Source of the DNA: Lacrimispora xylanisolvens
Lineage (GTDB): Bacteria > Bacillota > Clostridia > Lachnospirales > Lachnospiraceae
DNA: 64,000 nucleotides
Direction of reading: 5' to 3'
Assembly (NCBI GenBank): GCA_017084465.1
Contig: CP070896.1
Coordinates: forward strand, 2,779,001-2,843,000
The position numbers and the translations under genes are program-made. Positions 9,655 through 21,300 of the stretch are shown one piece after another. The notes under the pieces are model-generated. The model searched no databases. It saw only the letters and a list, made by a program, of their open reading frames with translations, and had not been told where the DNA came from. Position 1 is the first letter of the stretch. Every line of letters begins with the position of its first letter.

Positions 9655-10464
9655 TTACTTTGCAAAATCTGCCAATGCCTGATTGAACTCATCTTTTTGA
9701 TCATAGAACGCGCCATGTCCGCTGAATTCAAATGGCATAAGTACTGAATTTTTAATATACTGATGCTGAATCTCTCCTAATGGGAAGGGGACTACTTTAT
9801 CATGAATTCCATGAATAATCAGAGTTGGTACACAAATTTCTGTCAGATCCTGGAATAAAACCTCCTGAATCCATGTATTTGCAATTTTTGCCGTTGCCCA
9901 GCCAGCCGCCTGCAATCCCACCTGGAAAAACCAATCGGAAAACGGTGCGGTTAAATGCTGGAAGAAGAATATATCTCCAAAATTCCTAAGCATATTAGGC
10001 CGGTCTTCATAAGTTCCGTTTATAATATCCGTTACCGTCTGCACATCAACTCCATAGGGGAAATTCTCTCGTTTGACCAAACTTGGGGCTGCTGCTGCAA
10101 ACAATGCCAGTTTCGATACACCATGCCCCTTATGCCTTGCCATATACCGGATTGCTATGGCACCCCCGGTTGAATGACCCGCCAGTGTAATATTATTTAA
10201 TCCCAATGCATCAATTACTTCCCTTACATCATCTGCAAGTCTGTCGTAGTCATACCCGCAAAAAGGCTTATCCGAATCTCCAAATCCCCGTGTATCAATC
10301 CCTATGCAGCGAAATCCCATGGCCGGAAGCACATCAAACTGATACTCAAACAGCTTACGGCTCCCCGGCCAGCCATGAAGAAACAGGATGGTATTTTCGC
10401 AGTCCGGATTCAAATCCTCCACATAAATGTTGACATTTCCGTCAACAGTGATATAATAACCCAT
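9655..10464 (-). CDS. Alpha/beta hydrolase (haloperoxidase/esterase-like)
   Basis: Single-domain alpha/beta hydrolase of about 269 residues. The oxyanion region LFLHGWPGS, the nucleophile elbow GHSTGG (serine), an acid in HGIHDKVVPF and the catalytic histidine in SGHGAFYDQ are all present and in the usual order. The sequence most resembles non-heme chloroperoxidase and arylesterase-type hydrolases, but the substrate cannot be told from sequence. No signal peptide, so cytoplasmic. I chose ATG 10464 (MGYYITVDG); an in-frame TTG five codons earlier is an alternative. It stands between two other minus-strand genes with its own terminator. Confidence 0.87.
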   Translation of the reverse strand: MGYYITVDGNVNIYVEDLNPDCENTILFLHGWPGSRKLFEYQFDVLPAMGFRCIGIDTRGFGDSDKPFCGYDYDRLADDVREVIDALGLNNITLAGHSTGGAIAIRYMARHKGHGVSKLALFAAAAPSLVKRENFPYGVDVQTVTDIINGTYEDRPNMLRNFGDIFFFQHLTAPFSDWFFQVGLQAAGWATAKIANTWIQEVLFQDLTEICVPTLIIHGIHDKVVPFPLGEIQHQYIKNSVLMPFEFSGHGAFYDQKDEFNQALADFAK

Positions 10465-10599
10465 AATCTCATTTCTCAACCTTTTTGGTTTATACTATTC
10501 CAAAAATGCAAGTCCGGTACATGATTATTCTATAATTTCAAATTTTTTATAATTCCCCTTTGTATTTATCCAGTCTGGAATGAAAGAAATGACTTTTTT

Positions 10600-11349
10600 T
10601 CAGGCGAAATCTTTCTGTTTTAAAAAATCTGATTCCCAGATATTAGTCTCATTTGACGCTATAGGAATATCTGCTTCAAATAAATCCGGATATCTGTTGA
10701 GGAGAGATTGAAACTCTGATTCTTTATTGGTGATATGCCCCTGAATTAAAGTCTTTAAACGCTGGGAATCTTTTTTAATAATTAATTCAATCATTGTCTT
10801 ATGCTGTTCCAGATTCTGGTTTAATGTGGTCATATCAGATAAAGACAACAGCCGGATCCGTGAATAATGTCCCGACATATTTAATACAGTATTAAGGCAA
10901 AACTGATGCCCTGTTACCTTAAAGGGAACGCTGTGCATAATATCATCCCAAACCAAAAACTCTCTGGCATCAAAAAGTTTGATGGCTCTTTCCTGAGCTT
11001 TCATTGCATCTCTCATCTCTTCTAAATCTGATTCCTGGTAGATTTCCAAAAACTCTTCAACCACACGCTCTTCAATACAGGATCGTAAAAATCTTTCATC
11101 CTTTACACGCGCAGCATTTATCTTCGAAACAATGGTTCCTTTCTTTGGGATTGTTACCACAAGCCCTTCCTTTTCCAGCTGTATTAATGCATCACGAATT
11201 GGAGAACGGCTTACATTTAAAAACTTCTCAAGTTCATTTATATTAATCGTTTCTCCTGGCTTAATATGAAGATCAAGGATCTTTCTGCCTATAAAATCAT
11301 ACACTGTTTTATCAGCAGCCAGGCTTGTCTGAATCTCCTGTTTTCCCAT
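10600..11349 (-). CDS. GntR-family (FadR/FCD) transcriptional regulator
   Basis: A 249-residue regulator. The winged helix-turn-helix occupies residues about 12-75, with ELEKFLNVSRSPIRDALIQL, and wing residues KKGTIVSKI. The C-terminal FCD ligand-binding domain follows, including SCIEERVVEEF and a late histidine pair in the metal and ligand pocket region (ELIIKKDSQRLKTLIQGHI). FCD-type regulators usually respond to sugar acids or other small organic acids. It is transcribed divergently from the dehydrogenase-TRAP operon and is the obvious candidate to control it; inverted repeats lie in the shared 256-base gap. Confidence 0.88.
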   Translation of the reverse strand: MGKQEIQTSLAADKTVYDFIGRKILDLHIKPGETININELEKFLNVSRSPIRDALIQLEKEGLVVTIPKKGTIVSKINAARVKDERFLRSCIEERVVEEFLEIYQESDLEEMRDAMKAQERAIKLFDAREFLVWDDIMHSVPFKVTGHQFCLNTVLNMSGHYSRIRLLSLSDMTTLNQNLEQHKTMIELIIKKDSQRLKTLIQGHITNKESEFQSLLNRYPDLFEADIPIASNETNIWESDFLKQKDFA

Positions 11350-11374
11350 TTTTGCTCCCTTCCATGATATATAT

Positions 11375-11396
11375 TAATTAAAATACATGTTAATTA
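11375..11396. promoter_or_regulatory. Inverted repeat before the GntR gene
   Basis: TAATTAA at 11375-11381 and TTAATTA at 11390-11396 form an inverted repeat with an eight-base gap, about 26 bases before the regulator start codon. It is a candidate autoregulatory operator. AT-rich sequence makes a chance match possible. Confidence 0.35.
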
Positions 11397-11491
11397 TATA
11401 ACAACTCTTTTTCATTTTCAAATTCTATTTAATATCCGTTTTTGGGTATTGTTCACAAACTTTTATCCTTACATTTAGTATATTTGGTAAA

Positions 11492-11520
11492 TTGACACTT
11501 CCTAAAATAAATGATATAAA
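11492..11520 (+). promoter_or_regulatory. Promoter of the dehydrogenase-TRAP operon
   Basis: TTGACA at 11492-11497 and TATAAA at 11515-11520 with a 17-base spacer, 85 bases before the dehydrogenase start, which has AAAGGAGGG as ribosome site. Confidence 0.7.
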
Positions 11521-11532
11521 ATTAGTGTAATC

Positions 11533-11569
11533 TGATATATATCACTTATATATTATTGAAATATATCAA
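11533..11569. promoter_or_regulatory. Two adjacent palindromes downstream of the promoter, candidate GntR operator
   Basis: A perfect palindrome TGATATATATCA (11533-11544) is followed by TTGA-N6-TCAA (11556-11569). Both start within 50 bases downstream of the -10 box, where repressor binding would block transcription. Assignment to the divergent GntR protein is inference from position. Confidence 0.45.
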
Positions 11570-11605
11570 ATATGATACAATTAATATTTTACAAAGGAGG
11601 GTTAT

Positions 11606-12636
11606 ATGAAACAAATTTCAGTAAAGGCTCCATTTCAGTACAATATTGAGGAGGTGGATTGTCCAAAGCCATCAAAAAGGGGAAGTTTTGATTAAAATGA
11701 AAGCGGCGGGTGTATGCGGATCTGATTTTCATTTATTTTTGGGTGAAAATCCTATGGCTCAGTTCCCCCGTATTCCAGGTCATGAAAACGCTGGTATTAT
11801 TGAAGAGGTAGGGGACGGTGTGACAAAAGTAAAGAAAGGGGACCATGTAGTTGTTGATCTGGTTGTAGCCTGTGGATCCTGCAAACAGTGTAAAAGCGGC
11901 AGGCGAAATGTCTGCAAAACAGTAAAGGCCAGAGGAGCAGCTGTAGATGGGGGCTGGCGGGAGTACTTCGTTGCAGCCGAACATGAAGTTTACCTGCTGC
12001 CCAAAGATATGCCTTTTGAGGAAGCTGCACTGATCGAGCCTTTTGCAATAGGCGGTCACTGCACCAAAAGAGCTGGTGTACAAAAAAGTGATGTGGTACT
12101 GGTTTTAGGTATGGGGACAATTGGAACCATTATACTGCAGGTTTGTAAAGAAAAAGGCTGTACCGTTATATGTGCTGATATAAAAGATAACTTTTTTGAA
12201 AAGAGCCCAGGATTTTGGTGCAGATTTTATTATTAATACCAAAACCGAGAATTTATATGACAGAATACAGGAATATACAGATGGGGATGGAGCAGACGTA
12301 ATATTTGATGCGGCCGGCTATCCTGGCTCACTGACCATGCTTCTGCAAAAGGGAATTCCTGCTAATGGTGCCCGTATTGTACCTCTTGGTTTCTGTACAT
12401 CTGAGGAAAACATTACACAGAGCATGATTAACGGAAGAGAACTCTCTATTATTGGAACCCGCATGTCATCTGGACAGTTTGAACCAACTATAGAAAAATT
12501 CAAGAGGAGAGCTTATCAGCTTAATGGTTTGGTTAGTGACATCATATCAATATCAGATATTGACAGGGTATTTAGAAATATGCAGAACCCACCAGAAGAT
12601 ATGGCTAAAATGGTAATTTTGTTTGGGGAGTTATAA
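11606..12636 (+). CDS. Zinc-dependent medium-chain alcohol/polyol dehydrogenase, two frameshifts
   Basis: NAD(P)-dependent oxidoreductase of the MDR family. It starts MKQISVKAPFQYNIEEVDCP. The catalytic zinc ligands appear in GVCGSD and GHENAG, the structural-zinc cysteines in CGSCKQCKSGRRNVC, and the nucleotide-binding turn in VLGMGTIGTI. The frame must be corrected twice. One A less at 11679-11683 gives PKPSKGEVLIKM, and one T less in the T6 run at 12192-12197 gives DNFLKRAQDFGAD. The corrected product is about 343 residues, normal for the family. It resembles sorbitol, L-threonine or sugar-acid dehydrogenases. Being the first gene before a TRAP transporter, it may oxidise the imported substrate. 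Confidence 0.85.
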
Positions 12637-12666
12637 ATCATTTAAAGTGTATGAGGAGGAGTTATC

Positions 12667-13714
12667 ATGAAAAAAACGAATTACAGCTATTATATTGTCC
12701 GCAATTACAGTATTTTCACTTGGTGCCTGTCAGAACGGGGGCGGATCCGGCAGTGCTGCGAAAACTGCTGCCAAGGCAGAATCCTCTCAAAAAACGGTGG
12801 CAATCAAAGTTGGAGATAACTGGAGTTCAACACATCCAATGGCAGCTGCTCTGGACAATGTTTTTAAACCAATGGTTGAAGAAAAAAGCAACGGCAGTAT
12901 TAAGGTCGAACTTTATCATTCCGGAACATTGGGTAACGAGGGTGATTTATGGGATGGAGTCCGAAATGGAACAATTGAAATAGCAATTGTAGGAACACCA
13001 ATGAATCAGGAATATACAACTATGCTGATTTCCGACTGGCCTTTCTTATACCGGGATTTAGATCATGCAAAAAAAGTATGGACAGGCAGTATTGCAGAAG
13101 ATATGAGCAATGAATTCCACGAAAAGTTTCCCACTACCTATATGCTGGGCTGGGGGCCAAACAGTGCAAGAACATTTACAAGCAACAAGCAGCTTACCAG
13201 CGTTGATGATTTTAAAGGTCAGAAGTTCCGTATGCCCAGTAATCCGATTCATATGGGTATTGTAGAAAATCTTGGCTCATCCGCCCAGGTAATCCCTCTT
13301 GGGGAATTATTCTCTGCACTTGAGACAGGGGTAGTTGATGGACAGGATAATGGAATGGTGACGGTTATCAGCGAAGCTTTTTACGAGGTACAAAAATATA
13401 TCTATGAGACAAATCATATAATTTCAACTCTTGAAATTGTTGCCTCTGCAAGCTTTATGGATGGGCTAAATGAAAACCAGCAGCAGATAATCCGGGATGC
13501 AGCCAAGGCTTCCTGTGAAACAGCATGGGATCAGTACATAAAAAGTGTAGATACGGACCGTCAGTTCTTAAAAGATCATGGTGTAACGGTAACAGAATGT
13601 ACAGCTGAGGATAAAGCAAAAATCATTGAACAAATCAAACCTCTCACGGATAAACTCTATTCTGAGAACCCGTGGGCAATCGATTTAACAGAAAAGATTA
13701 AATCAGTACAATAA
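12667..13714 (+). CDS. dctP: TRAP transporter solute-binding lipoprotein (DctP family)
   Basis: Extracytoplasmic receptor of a tripartite ATP-independent periplasmic (TRAP) transporter. With one A fewer in the A7 run at 12670-12676 the N-terminus becomes MKKRITAIILSAITVFSLGAC, a lipoprotein signal with lipobox LGAC. The mature part shows the family region RTFTSNKQLTSVDDFKGQKF followed by RMPSNPIHMG, which includes the conserved arginine that binds the substrate carboxylate, and later ETGVVDGQDNG. The ligand is probably an organic or sugar acid. It lies 30 bases behind the dehydrogenase and 33 before dctQ. Confidence 0.9.
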
Positions 13715-13747
13715 TATAACGCTGATTCATATTTGCAGGAGGTGCCT

Positions 13748-14266
13748 ATGAGCCGGCTATTAAATGCCCTCTTTAAAGGAATTGAAGTTTTAATATCCAC
13801 TGCGCTTGCAGTGATGATTATACTTGTTTTTACTAATGTAATTTTACGTTTTATTTTTGATACTGGTTTTGCATGGTCAGAGGAGGTTGCGCGGATCAGC
13901 TTCATCTACCTGGTTTATTTAGGTTCAATAGAAGCAATGCGGGATAACCGTCATCTTATGATTGATTCCATTCTGATCCGTCTATCGCCTGTAGGTCAGA
14001 AACTCTTTTACACATTGATACAAGTACTTATTATATGGTTGATGATTTCTCTTACAATGGGTAGTTATGGGCTCATGCTGCAAAATTACCATAACAAATG
14101 GGTTGCAACCGGTCTCCCTGTATGGGTTATATACCTTTCCGGATTTATTATGGGGATATCCATCTTACTACTGGCTGCAGGAAATATTTTTAAACTATGG
14201 GTATTAAAACACACAGTAAAAGATCTGATAACCCCGCAGGATGAAAGCGTCGCAACGCTTGAGTAA
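13748..14266 (+). CDS. dctQ: TRAP transporter small membrane subunit (DctQ family)
   Basis: A 172-residue protein with four membrane helices, the standard DctQ layout. FAWSEEVARISFIYLVYLGS, the W-x-E-E signature of the family, is present at residues about 47-66. The start ATG 13748 follows AGGAGGTG with ideal spacing. The stop lies 9 bases before the dctM start, so translation is probably coupled. It bridges the binding protein and the large permease. Confidence 0.9.
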   Translation: MSRLLNALFKGIEVLISTALAVMIILVFTNVILRFIFDTGFAWSEEVARISFIYLVYLGSIEAMRDNRHLMIDSILIRLSPVGQKLFYTLIQVLIIWLMISLTMGSYGLMLQNYHNKWVATGLPVWVIYLSGFIMGISILLLAAGNIFKLWVLKHTVKDLITPQDESVATLE

Positions 14267-14275
14267 GGAGGAACC

Positions 14276-15565
14276 ATGTCAATCTTAATTTATTTTTTAG
14301 TATTTCTGATCGGTGGAATTGCTACTGGTCTTCCCATTGCATTTGCACTTATTCTTTGTGGAGTTGCCACTGCAATGGTACTTGGCGGCAACAATGTTAA
14401 TCCTCAGATTATAGCAGCCCAGCTCATGCGGGGAACCGACAGTGTCACCATGATGGCCCTTCCCTTTTTTGTTCTCGCGGGGGAACTGATGAACAGAGGC
14501 GGGCTTACAAACCGGATTATCAAGTTCTGCAATATTTTCGTGGGACGCTTCCGGGGCGGACTTGGATATGTGACCATATTAGCCTGTCTGATGTTTGCAA
14601 GCCTTGTAGGATCAGCGGTTGCAAGTACAGCTGCACTAGGTGCAATCCTGATTCCCATGATGGTAGATTCCGGTTATGACCGTGCAAAGTCTGCCGGCCT
14701 GGTGGCAAGTGCAAATCTTGTGGCACCCATTATGCCGCCTTCTATTCCCATGATCGTATATGGTGTGGCCGCCGGGTGCTCCATTAAGTCGCTGTTTCTG
14801 GGCGGGATTGCCCCTGCAATTTACTTAACAATTATTATGTGCGGTGTCTGGTTTATTGTTACCCGCAAAGACAACTTAAAAGCAGATACAACAAAATATT
14901 CCGCTCAGGAAATCTTAAAGATATTTATTAACGGTTTATGGGCATTGTTATTGCCCCTTATTATCTTATTTGGTCTCAGAGGTGGTATACTGCTACGGAA
15001 GCTGGTGTAGTTGCGGTTGTCTATGCCATTGCTGTGGGTATTTTTTGTTTACAGAGAACTTAAATTTAAGGATTTAATTAAGTCCTTCGTATCCGCCGCT
15101 AAAATGTCCAGTGTCGTTATGTTCCTGGCTGCCACTGCCCAGGTTGCCGCTTATATGATGACCATATCCCGCATTCCTCAGATGCTCACGGAATCATTAC
15201 ACGGACTTACAGAACATCCGGCACTGCTTAACTTAGTCCTTCAGGTTATCATTATCATTATGGGAACTTGCATTGATGTTGTTCCAACTATACTAATTAT
15301 GACTCCCATCATGCTGCCATTAATTCATGCTGCGGGTATAGATCCTATCTATTTCGGAGTCGTTTTCACCCTTGCTAATGTTCTGGGGCTTACCTCCCCA
15401 CCTGTAGGTCCTGTATTAAATGTGGCCTGCGCTACAGGAAAGGTAAGTATGGAAAAGATTATCAAACCGGTCATACCCTATTACATATTACAGGTCATTC
15501 TTGTATTTGCCCTTATCTTCTTCCCGCCGTTAGTAACTGTACCATTGAAATGGTTTGGTGGTTGA
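14276..15565 (+). CDS. dctM: TRAP transporter large permease (DctM family), two frameshifts
   Basis: The ion-coupled transport subunit, with about twelve hydrophobic segments. The N-terminal half includes LPFFVLAGELMNRGG and SANLVAPIMPPSIPMIVYG; the C-terminal half includes ADPIYFGVV-like DPIYFGVVFTLAN and LTSPPVGPVLNV. The frame breaks at 14985-14992, where one missing base restores GGI-TATEAGVVAVVYAIAVGI, and again in the T6 run at 15043-15048, where one T less restores GIFVYRELKF. The corrected protein is about 430 residues, the usual DctM size. It ends the operon. Confidence 0.88.
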
Positions 15566-15599
15566 TCGGTCTTTCATTTTCCAATTGAGTCCACAAAAA

Positions 15600-15632
15600 A
15601 AGGTACCGAATACCATTATGGTTTCGATACCT
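15600..15632 (-). terminator. Terminator downstream of tRNA-Arg
   Basis: AGGTACCGAA pairs with TTCGATACCT and the inner ACCAT with ATGGT. On the minus strand the hairpin is followed by a run of seven T. It lies five bases beyond the tRNA 3' end. Confidence 0.75.
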
Positions 15633-15637
15633 TATCC

Positions 15638-15711
15638 CGTTCCCGAGGTGATTTGAACACCCGGCCTACCGCTTAGGAGGCGGTCGCTCTATCCAGCTGA
15701 GCTACGGAAAC
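15638..15711 (-). tRNA. tRNA-Arg, anticodon CCT
   Basis: The minus strand gives a full cloverleaf: acceptor GTTTCCG pairing with CGGGAAC (one G-U), D arm GCTCAGCTGGATAGAGC, anticodon stem CCGCC/GGCGG-type with loop CTCCTAA (anticodon CCT, reads AGG), and T arm CGGGTGTTCAAATCACCTCG. The discriminator base is G and no CCA is encoded. Confidence 0.93.
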
Positions 15712-15794
15712 ATCTCTGTGCTGCAGGCAACCTGCAGCACAGTTCAAAACTTATTATATTCAAATATAAAGAATTCGTCAAGTCATTCTTGGAT

Positions 15795-16683
15795 TTATTC
15801 CTCTGATTCCTTGAATTTTACAGTTCCCTGCATCCAGATCTGTCCTTTGAATCTGCGTCCGACTTCCGGTGTTCCCGTTAAGTCTTTTTTCGCGATACAG
15901 ACATGAAAGATTAAATCACTGCACTCAAGAGTAAAATCGTATACCTCTTCTTCTGTAATATGGTTCTTCATCTCATCAATTTTTTATGATTTCACCAATT
16001 ACAGAATACTGATCGCATTCTACGCCGCACGGCATAAAGCATGAATCAATAATCGAATACAAGTCTTCCTTCATAACCCGTCTTGACGCCTGGGAATAGA
16101 GATCAATATCTTCGATGGTTAATGTCTCCATCGCATCTTCATCGCCGTTCTTAGCCGCCTCTAACAGATTATTGCGGTCCTTTGCGGCTACTCTTGCTTT
16201 TTCCCTTTGCTTATCTGACTTCTGAATGGGAAGAAGAACCTTACCGCTGACTGCAAGACCCGTAAGGCATGAATAACTGGTATCCATGGAATGATGGTCT
16301 ATGATCCGTTCTCTGCATTCAAAGGAATTGTCTATATAAAAAATCAGAGAAATTCCAACTTTATATTCGTCTAAAAGCCCGGCGTAGGTTTCCCGTTCTG
16401 TGTGACGCTGTATGGAGCATGATACTTCTGAAGTTATATCACTGCTTTTTAAATATGGGTAATAGTACATTCTTTGAAACTTTCCATCCCGGTCCATCTC
16501 TCCATAGATGGCAATCCCCATTCCGGGCGCCACTTCTCTTCGGATTTCGCACAGATTGGACTCTTCGTCAATCTGTATCCTTTTTACATCGGACAGATCT
16601 TCACAGAGCTTATCTAACAGCTTATCAATTTCCCTGTCTTTTTCATAAAGACTGAAACCTATGGTTCTTAAGAATTTATGCAT
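15795..16683 (-). CDS. DUF3881 family protein, frameshifted near its C-terminus
   Basis: A protein of about 296 residues of a family common in Lachnospiraceae. It starts MHKFLRTIGFSLY after AGGTGATGATTCT. There is no signal peptide or membrane segment. The visible frame ends at 15976 after VIGEIIKN. Removing one A from the A6 run at 15980-15985 continues as IIKIDEMKNHITEEEVYDF and later RRFKGQIWMQGTVKF, stopping at 15795. The continued sequence keeps protein-like composition, so one indel is likely. The function is unknown. It stands between tRNA-Arg and gdhA. Confidence 0.8.
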
Positions 16684-16826
16684 AGAATCATCACCTGCTT
16701 TCTGTTTTTCTAAGATAATTTTCAGGAAAACAATAAGGCGAAGAATACTCCGCCTCAAGCCTTACGGTTTATTATATACTAAAACATTTGAGAATTCCAG
16801 TAAAATTTTTGATGTTAATAAATTCA

Positions 16827-16857
16827 GGTCCGTACCTTCCAAAAAAAGGTACGGACC
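16827..16857 (-). terminator. Hairpin after glutamate dehydrogenase
   Basis: GGTCCGTACCTT at 16827-16838 and AAGGTACGGACC at 16846-16857 form a perfect 12-bp stem starting six bases past the gdhA stop. The T-tract after it is weak (TGAATTTATT). Confidence 0.7.
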
Positions 16858-16862
16858 CGGTC

Positions 16863-18253
<1,391 letters not shown>

Positions 18254-18270
18254 TTATTCCAAATGTTAAA

Positions 18271-18304
18271 ATAAGGCCGGAACCCCTTAAAGTTCCGGCC
18301 TTAT
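18271..18304 (-). terminator. Terminator of the giant surface-protein gene
   Basis: ATAAGGCCGGAAC and GTTCCGGCCTTAT form a perfect 13-bp stem with an eight-base loop; the minus-strand product continues TTTAACATTT. It lies 70 bases past the stop at 18374. Confidence 0.85.
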
Positions 18305-18373
18305 CTCCCCGCCATAACTTTTTAAAATTATAGCAAGTTAATTTAGTAAAGTCAATAAACCATTTCCTATTAT

Positions 18374-21300
18374 TTACTTATCTGGCTTCTTTTTTTTATT
18401 AACAGCTGCATAGAGTGCCAGCATGAAGCCCGACAGTGCCACCATCACCTTTCCAGCATTGGACTTTCGTTCCCCTGTCTTAGGTAATTTTGCCAGAGGC
18501 ACATTCCCATCATCAATTGTAACGAAATCCACCTGGGTGTCTCCCGGCATATTTGCCAGCGGCACCGGATCCGGTATAATAGTTACTGTACTTTGAGGAG
18601 TTCTTGGACCAGGACCATCATCATCTCCCCCACCCCCTCGGATTCTTTCATCCTGTATGGTAATTGTAAAGCTATTGACGCCGTCAAGAGTCAGAGGTGT
18701 AATACTGGAGTTAATCTGATATCCGTATGGTGCTCTCGTCTCCACAAATGTATACGTGTCTGCTGGCAGACGTTTTATTGAATATTGACCGCTACTGTCT
18801 GTTTCAAATCTGGTAGCTTCTTTTTCATTGGCTGTATATCCGGCAAAGGAACCATTATTCAGTTTCACATAACCGTCTTTAGAGGCCTTCACAATAAATT
18901 CTGCCCCGCCCAGTCTGATATCTGCAAACACCGCATTGGTCTTAACTACAACCACCTTAGATGGCTGATTTTCAACTGCCCCCTTGGTTTTTTCAAATAA
19001 AGTAGGTTTCACATAAAGCTCACTGGTTTCAGACTGGCTTAAGGTAAATTCTCTGCTCCATGGCTGAGTCCCCAGTAAATATCCACTAGGCGCTTTTGTC
19101 TCTGTGATACGATACGTTCCATAAGGCAGGTTTGTAATCACTGCCTTCCCTGAAAGGGTGAAGACAATGGAACTGCCGGTTACATTATCTGATGTCCAGG
19201 ATGCTCCGTCAGAGGCTGCCAGATTCCGATAACTGTCCCATGCTCCCGGCACCATAGTAGATACATTGGTAAGCGTAAATTCCGCCCCAGCCAGCCTTTT
19301 ATTAGTATCTTCACTGTCTACCTTTTCCAGGCTCATGCTTCCTTTACTGATCTGATTTGTTACGGTTAAGCTTACCTCAGATCCGTTGTCTACCGAAACT
19401 GCCTTGCTGTTATCCTTTAGAATGCTTACCTTCCCTTTTTCATCCACTCTGATATAGAACGGTTCAATGGAATCATAACGGTCAGTGGCAGCCTCTCTGA
19501 TCTGGTAATCTCCGTGTTTTAAACCAAGGCTTAAAGTACCGTCCTCGCCTGTAACAAAAGTACCGTTTCCGGCATCCGGCAGGGTGTGGAACCGGTTGGC
19601 TCCGAATACGGATAAAATTCCGTTATCCTCATACTTACCAGGTCCCAGGATATAAAAGCTGATTCCGCTTATGCTTCTTTTCAGATTATCTGTCTTCTTC
19701 AGCTTAATAACAAACTGTGCCCGGTCATTGACTACCTGGTTATCATCGTTAAGCTTAGCATTCTTTTGGTCTGCAGACAGAGTAAATTCAAATTCTGCTT
19801 TCCCGTTTAAGCTTAAATAACCCTCCGGTGCTTTTTCCTCTTTTAGCGTGTAGGTACCATAAGGTATATTGCCAATATCAACGTGACCGCTTAACGCCGT
19901 AAATCTAATGCTGTCTCCGTCTTTTTGTACATCCCTGATTCCCATGGCTTCCAGTTCTTCCACACTGGTTTTAAGCAGCTTATCAGCGAAATCTTCATAT
20001 GTCCCTTCTATCTGTGTGGTTCTCTTCGTTAAAGAGAATTCCGCTGACGGAAGAAGTTTCTCTGTTACTCCATCCACCTTGTCAAAGGTCAGGTTTCCGG
20101 TTCCATAATCATTGAAGACAAGTTCACTTCCATCTGTTGTTACGGTGCTGCTTTCACTGTCTGCCTTTAAGGTGACTTCATAGACCCTGCTGCCGGCTTC
20201 ATATCCCGCCGGTGAAACCTTCTCTTTCACATAATAAGTTCCAAGAGGAAGCATCTGTGACTCACCCAATCCGTCAATTCCAGTTGTGATGGTACCTGCT
20301 AATGCCGTTAATTCCTGATCAGAGTAAATATCGAACACTGCTCCGGAAAGATGCATTTCATGGTTGTGGGACGCAGCCTTGTTAATACGTATTTTAGCCC
20401 GCTCTCTTGCATCAAACACCTGGATCCTGTCTGTATTACCAGCTTCCAGTACGGAAACTTCCGTATCCGCAGACACACTGTAGTTTTCCGGGGCTTTTAT
20501 TTCTTTTAATACATAGTTTCCTGCAGGCAGACGTTTTACCGTTACTGTACCGCTGCTGCCTGTTGTAAAGGAAGATCCCTCCTCTTTTTTGTCTGTCAGA
20601 CCGATAAAGGAGTTATTGCCATCAAGGCTTACATACTTTCCTTCAGGTGTGATTAGAATGAATTCAGCATTGGAAAGCAGAGCATTTGTTGACTTATCCC
20701 GTTTCTCAATTGTCAGTTCATGAGGTGTGTTGATAACTGCCTCATTTCCTGTCAGACTGATTCCTTCCGGTTCTTTCAGTTCAAACTCTTTTGTAAACCC
20801 ATAATCACCGCCGAAGAGATATCCACTAGGTGCCTGAGTCTCCTTCAGTGTATAGGTTCCGTATGGTATCTGGGTCAAACTTCCCTGTTTGGAATCTCCC
20901 AGGCCGTCTATACGGAATGTTACGGAGAGGACATCTCCATTGGTTTTAGTCGTAACGTTAGAAACACCGGATCCTGTCACATTATTTAAATATTTTTTAA
21001 ATGCTCCATTAACCAGTGACGTACCGCTGAGTTCAAACCACGCTCCCGTAATAAGACTCTTACTTTCCCCATCCATTTTCTCAATCACAATGGGTGCAGT
21101 CAGCACGTTGTTTGTTACAACCACATTGATTTTCTTCTGTTCCTGACTATCAAGAACAATATCCGGCCTGTCTTTTGCGTTTAACAGTGATACCGCTCCA
21201 TCCTGGCCGATTCTGACATAAAACGGCTCTATTGCCTGATATCCAGGAGATGGAAGCTCTGTAATCTCATAATCGCCGTAAGGCAGATTCCAGGTTACAA

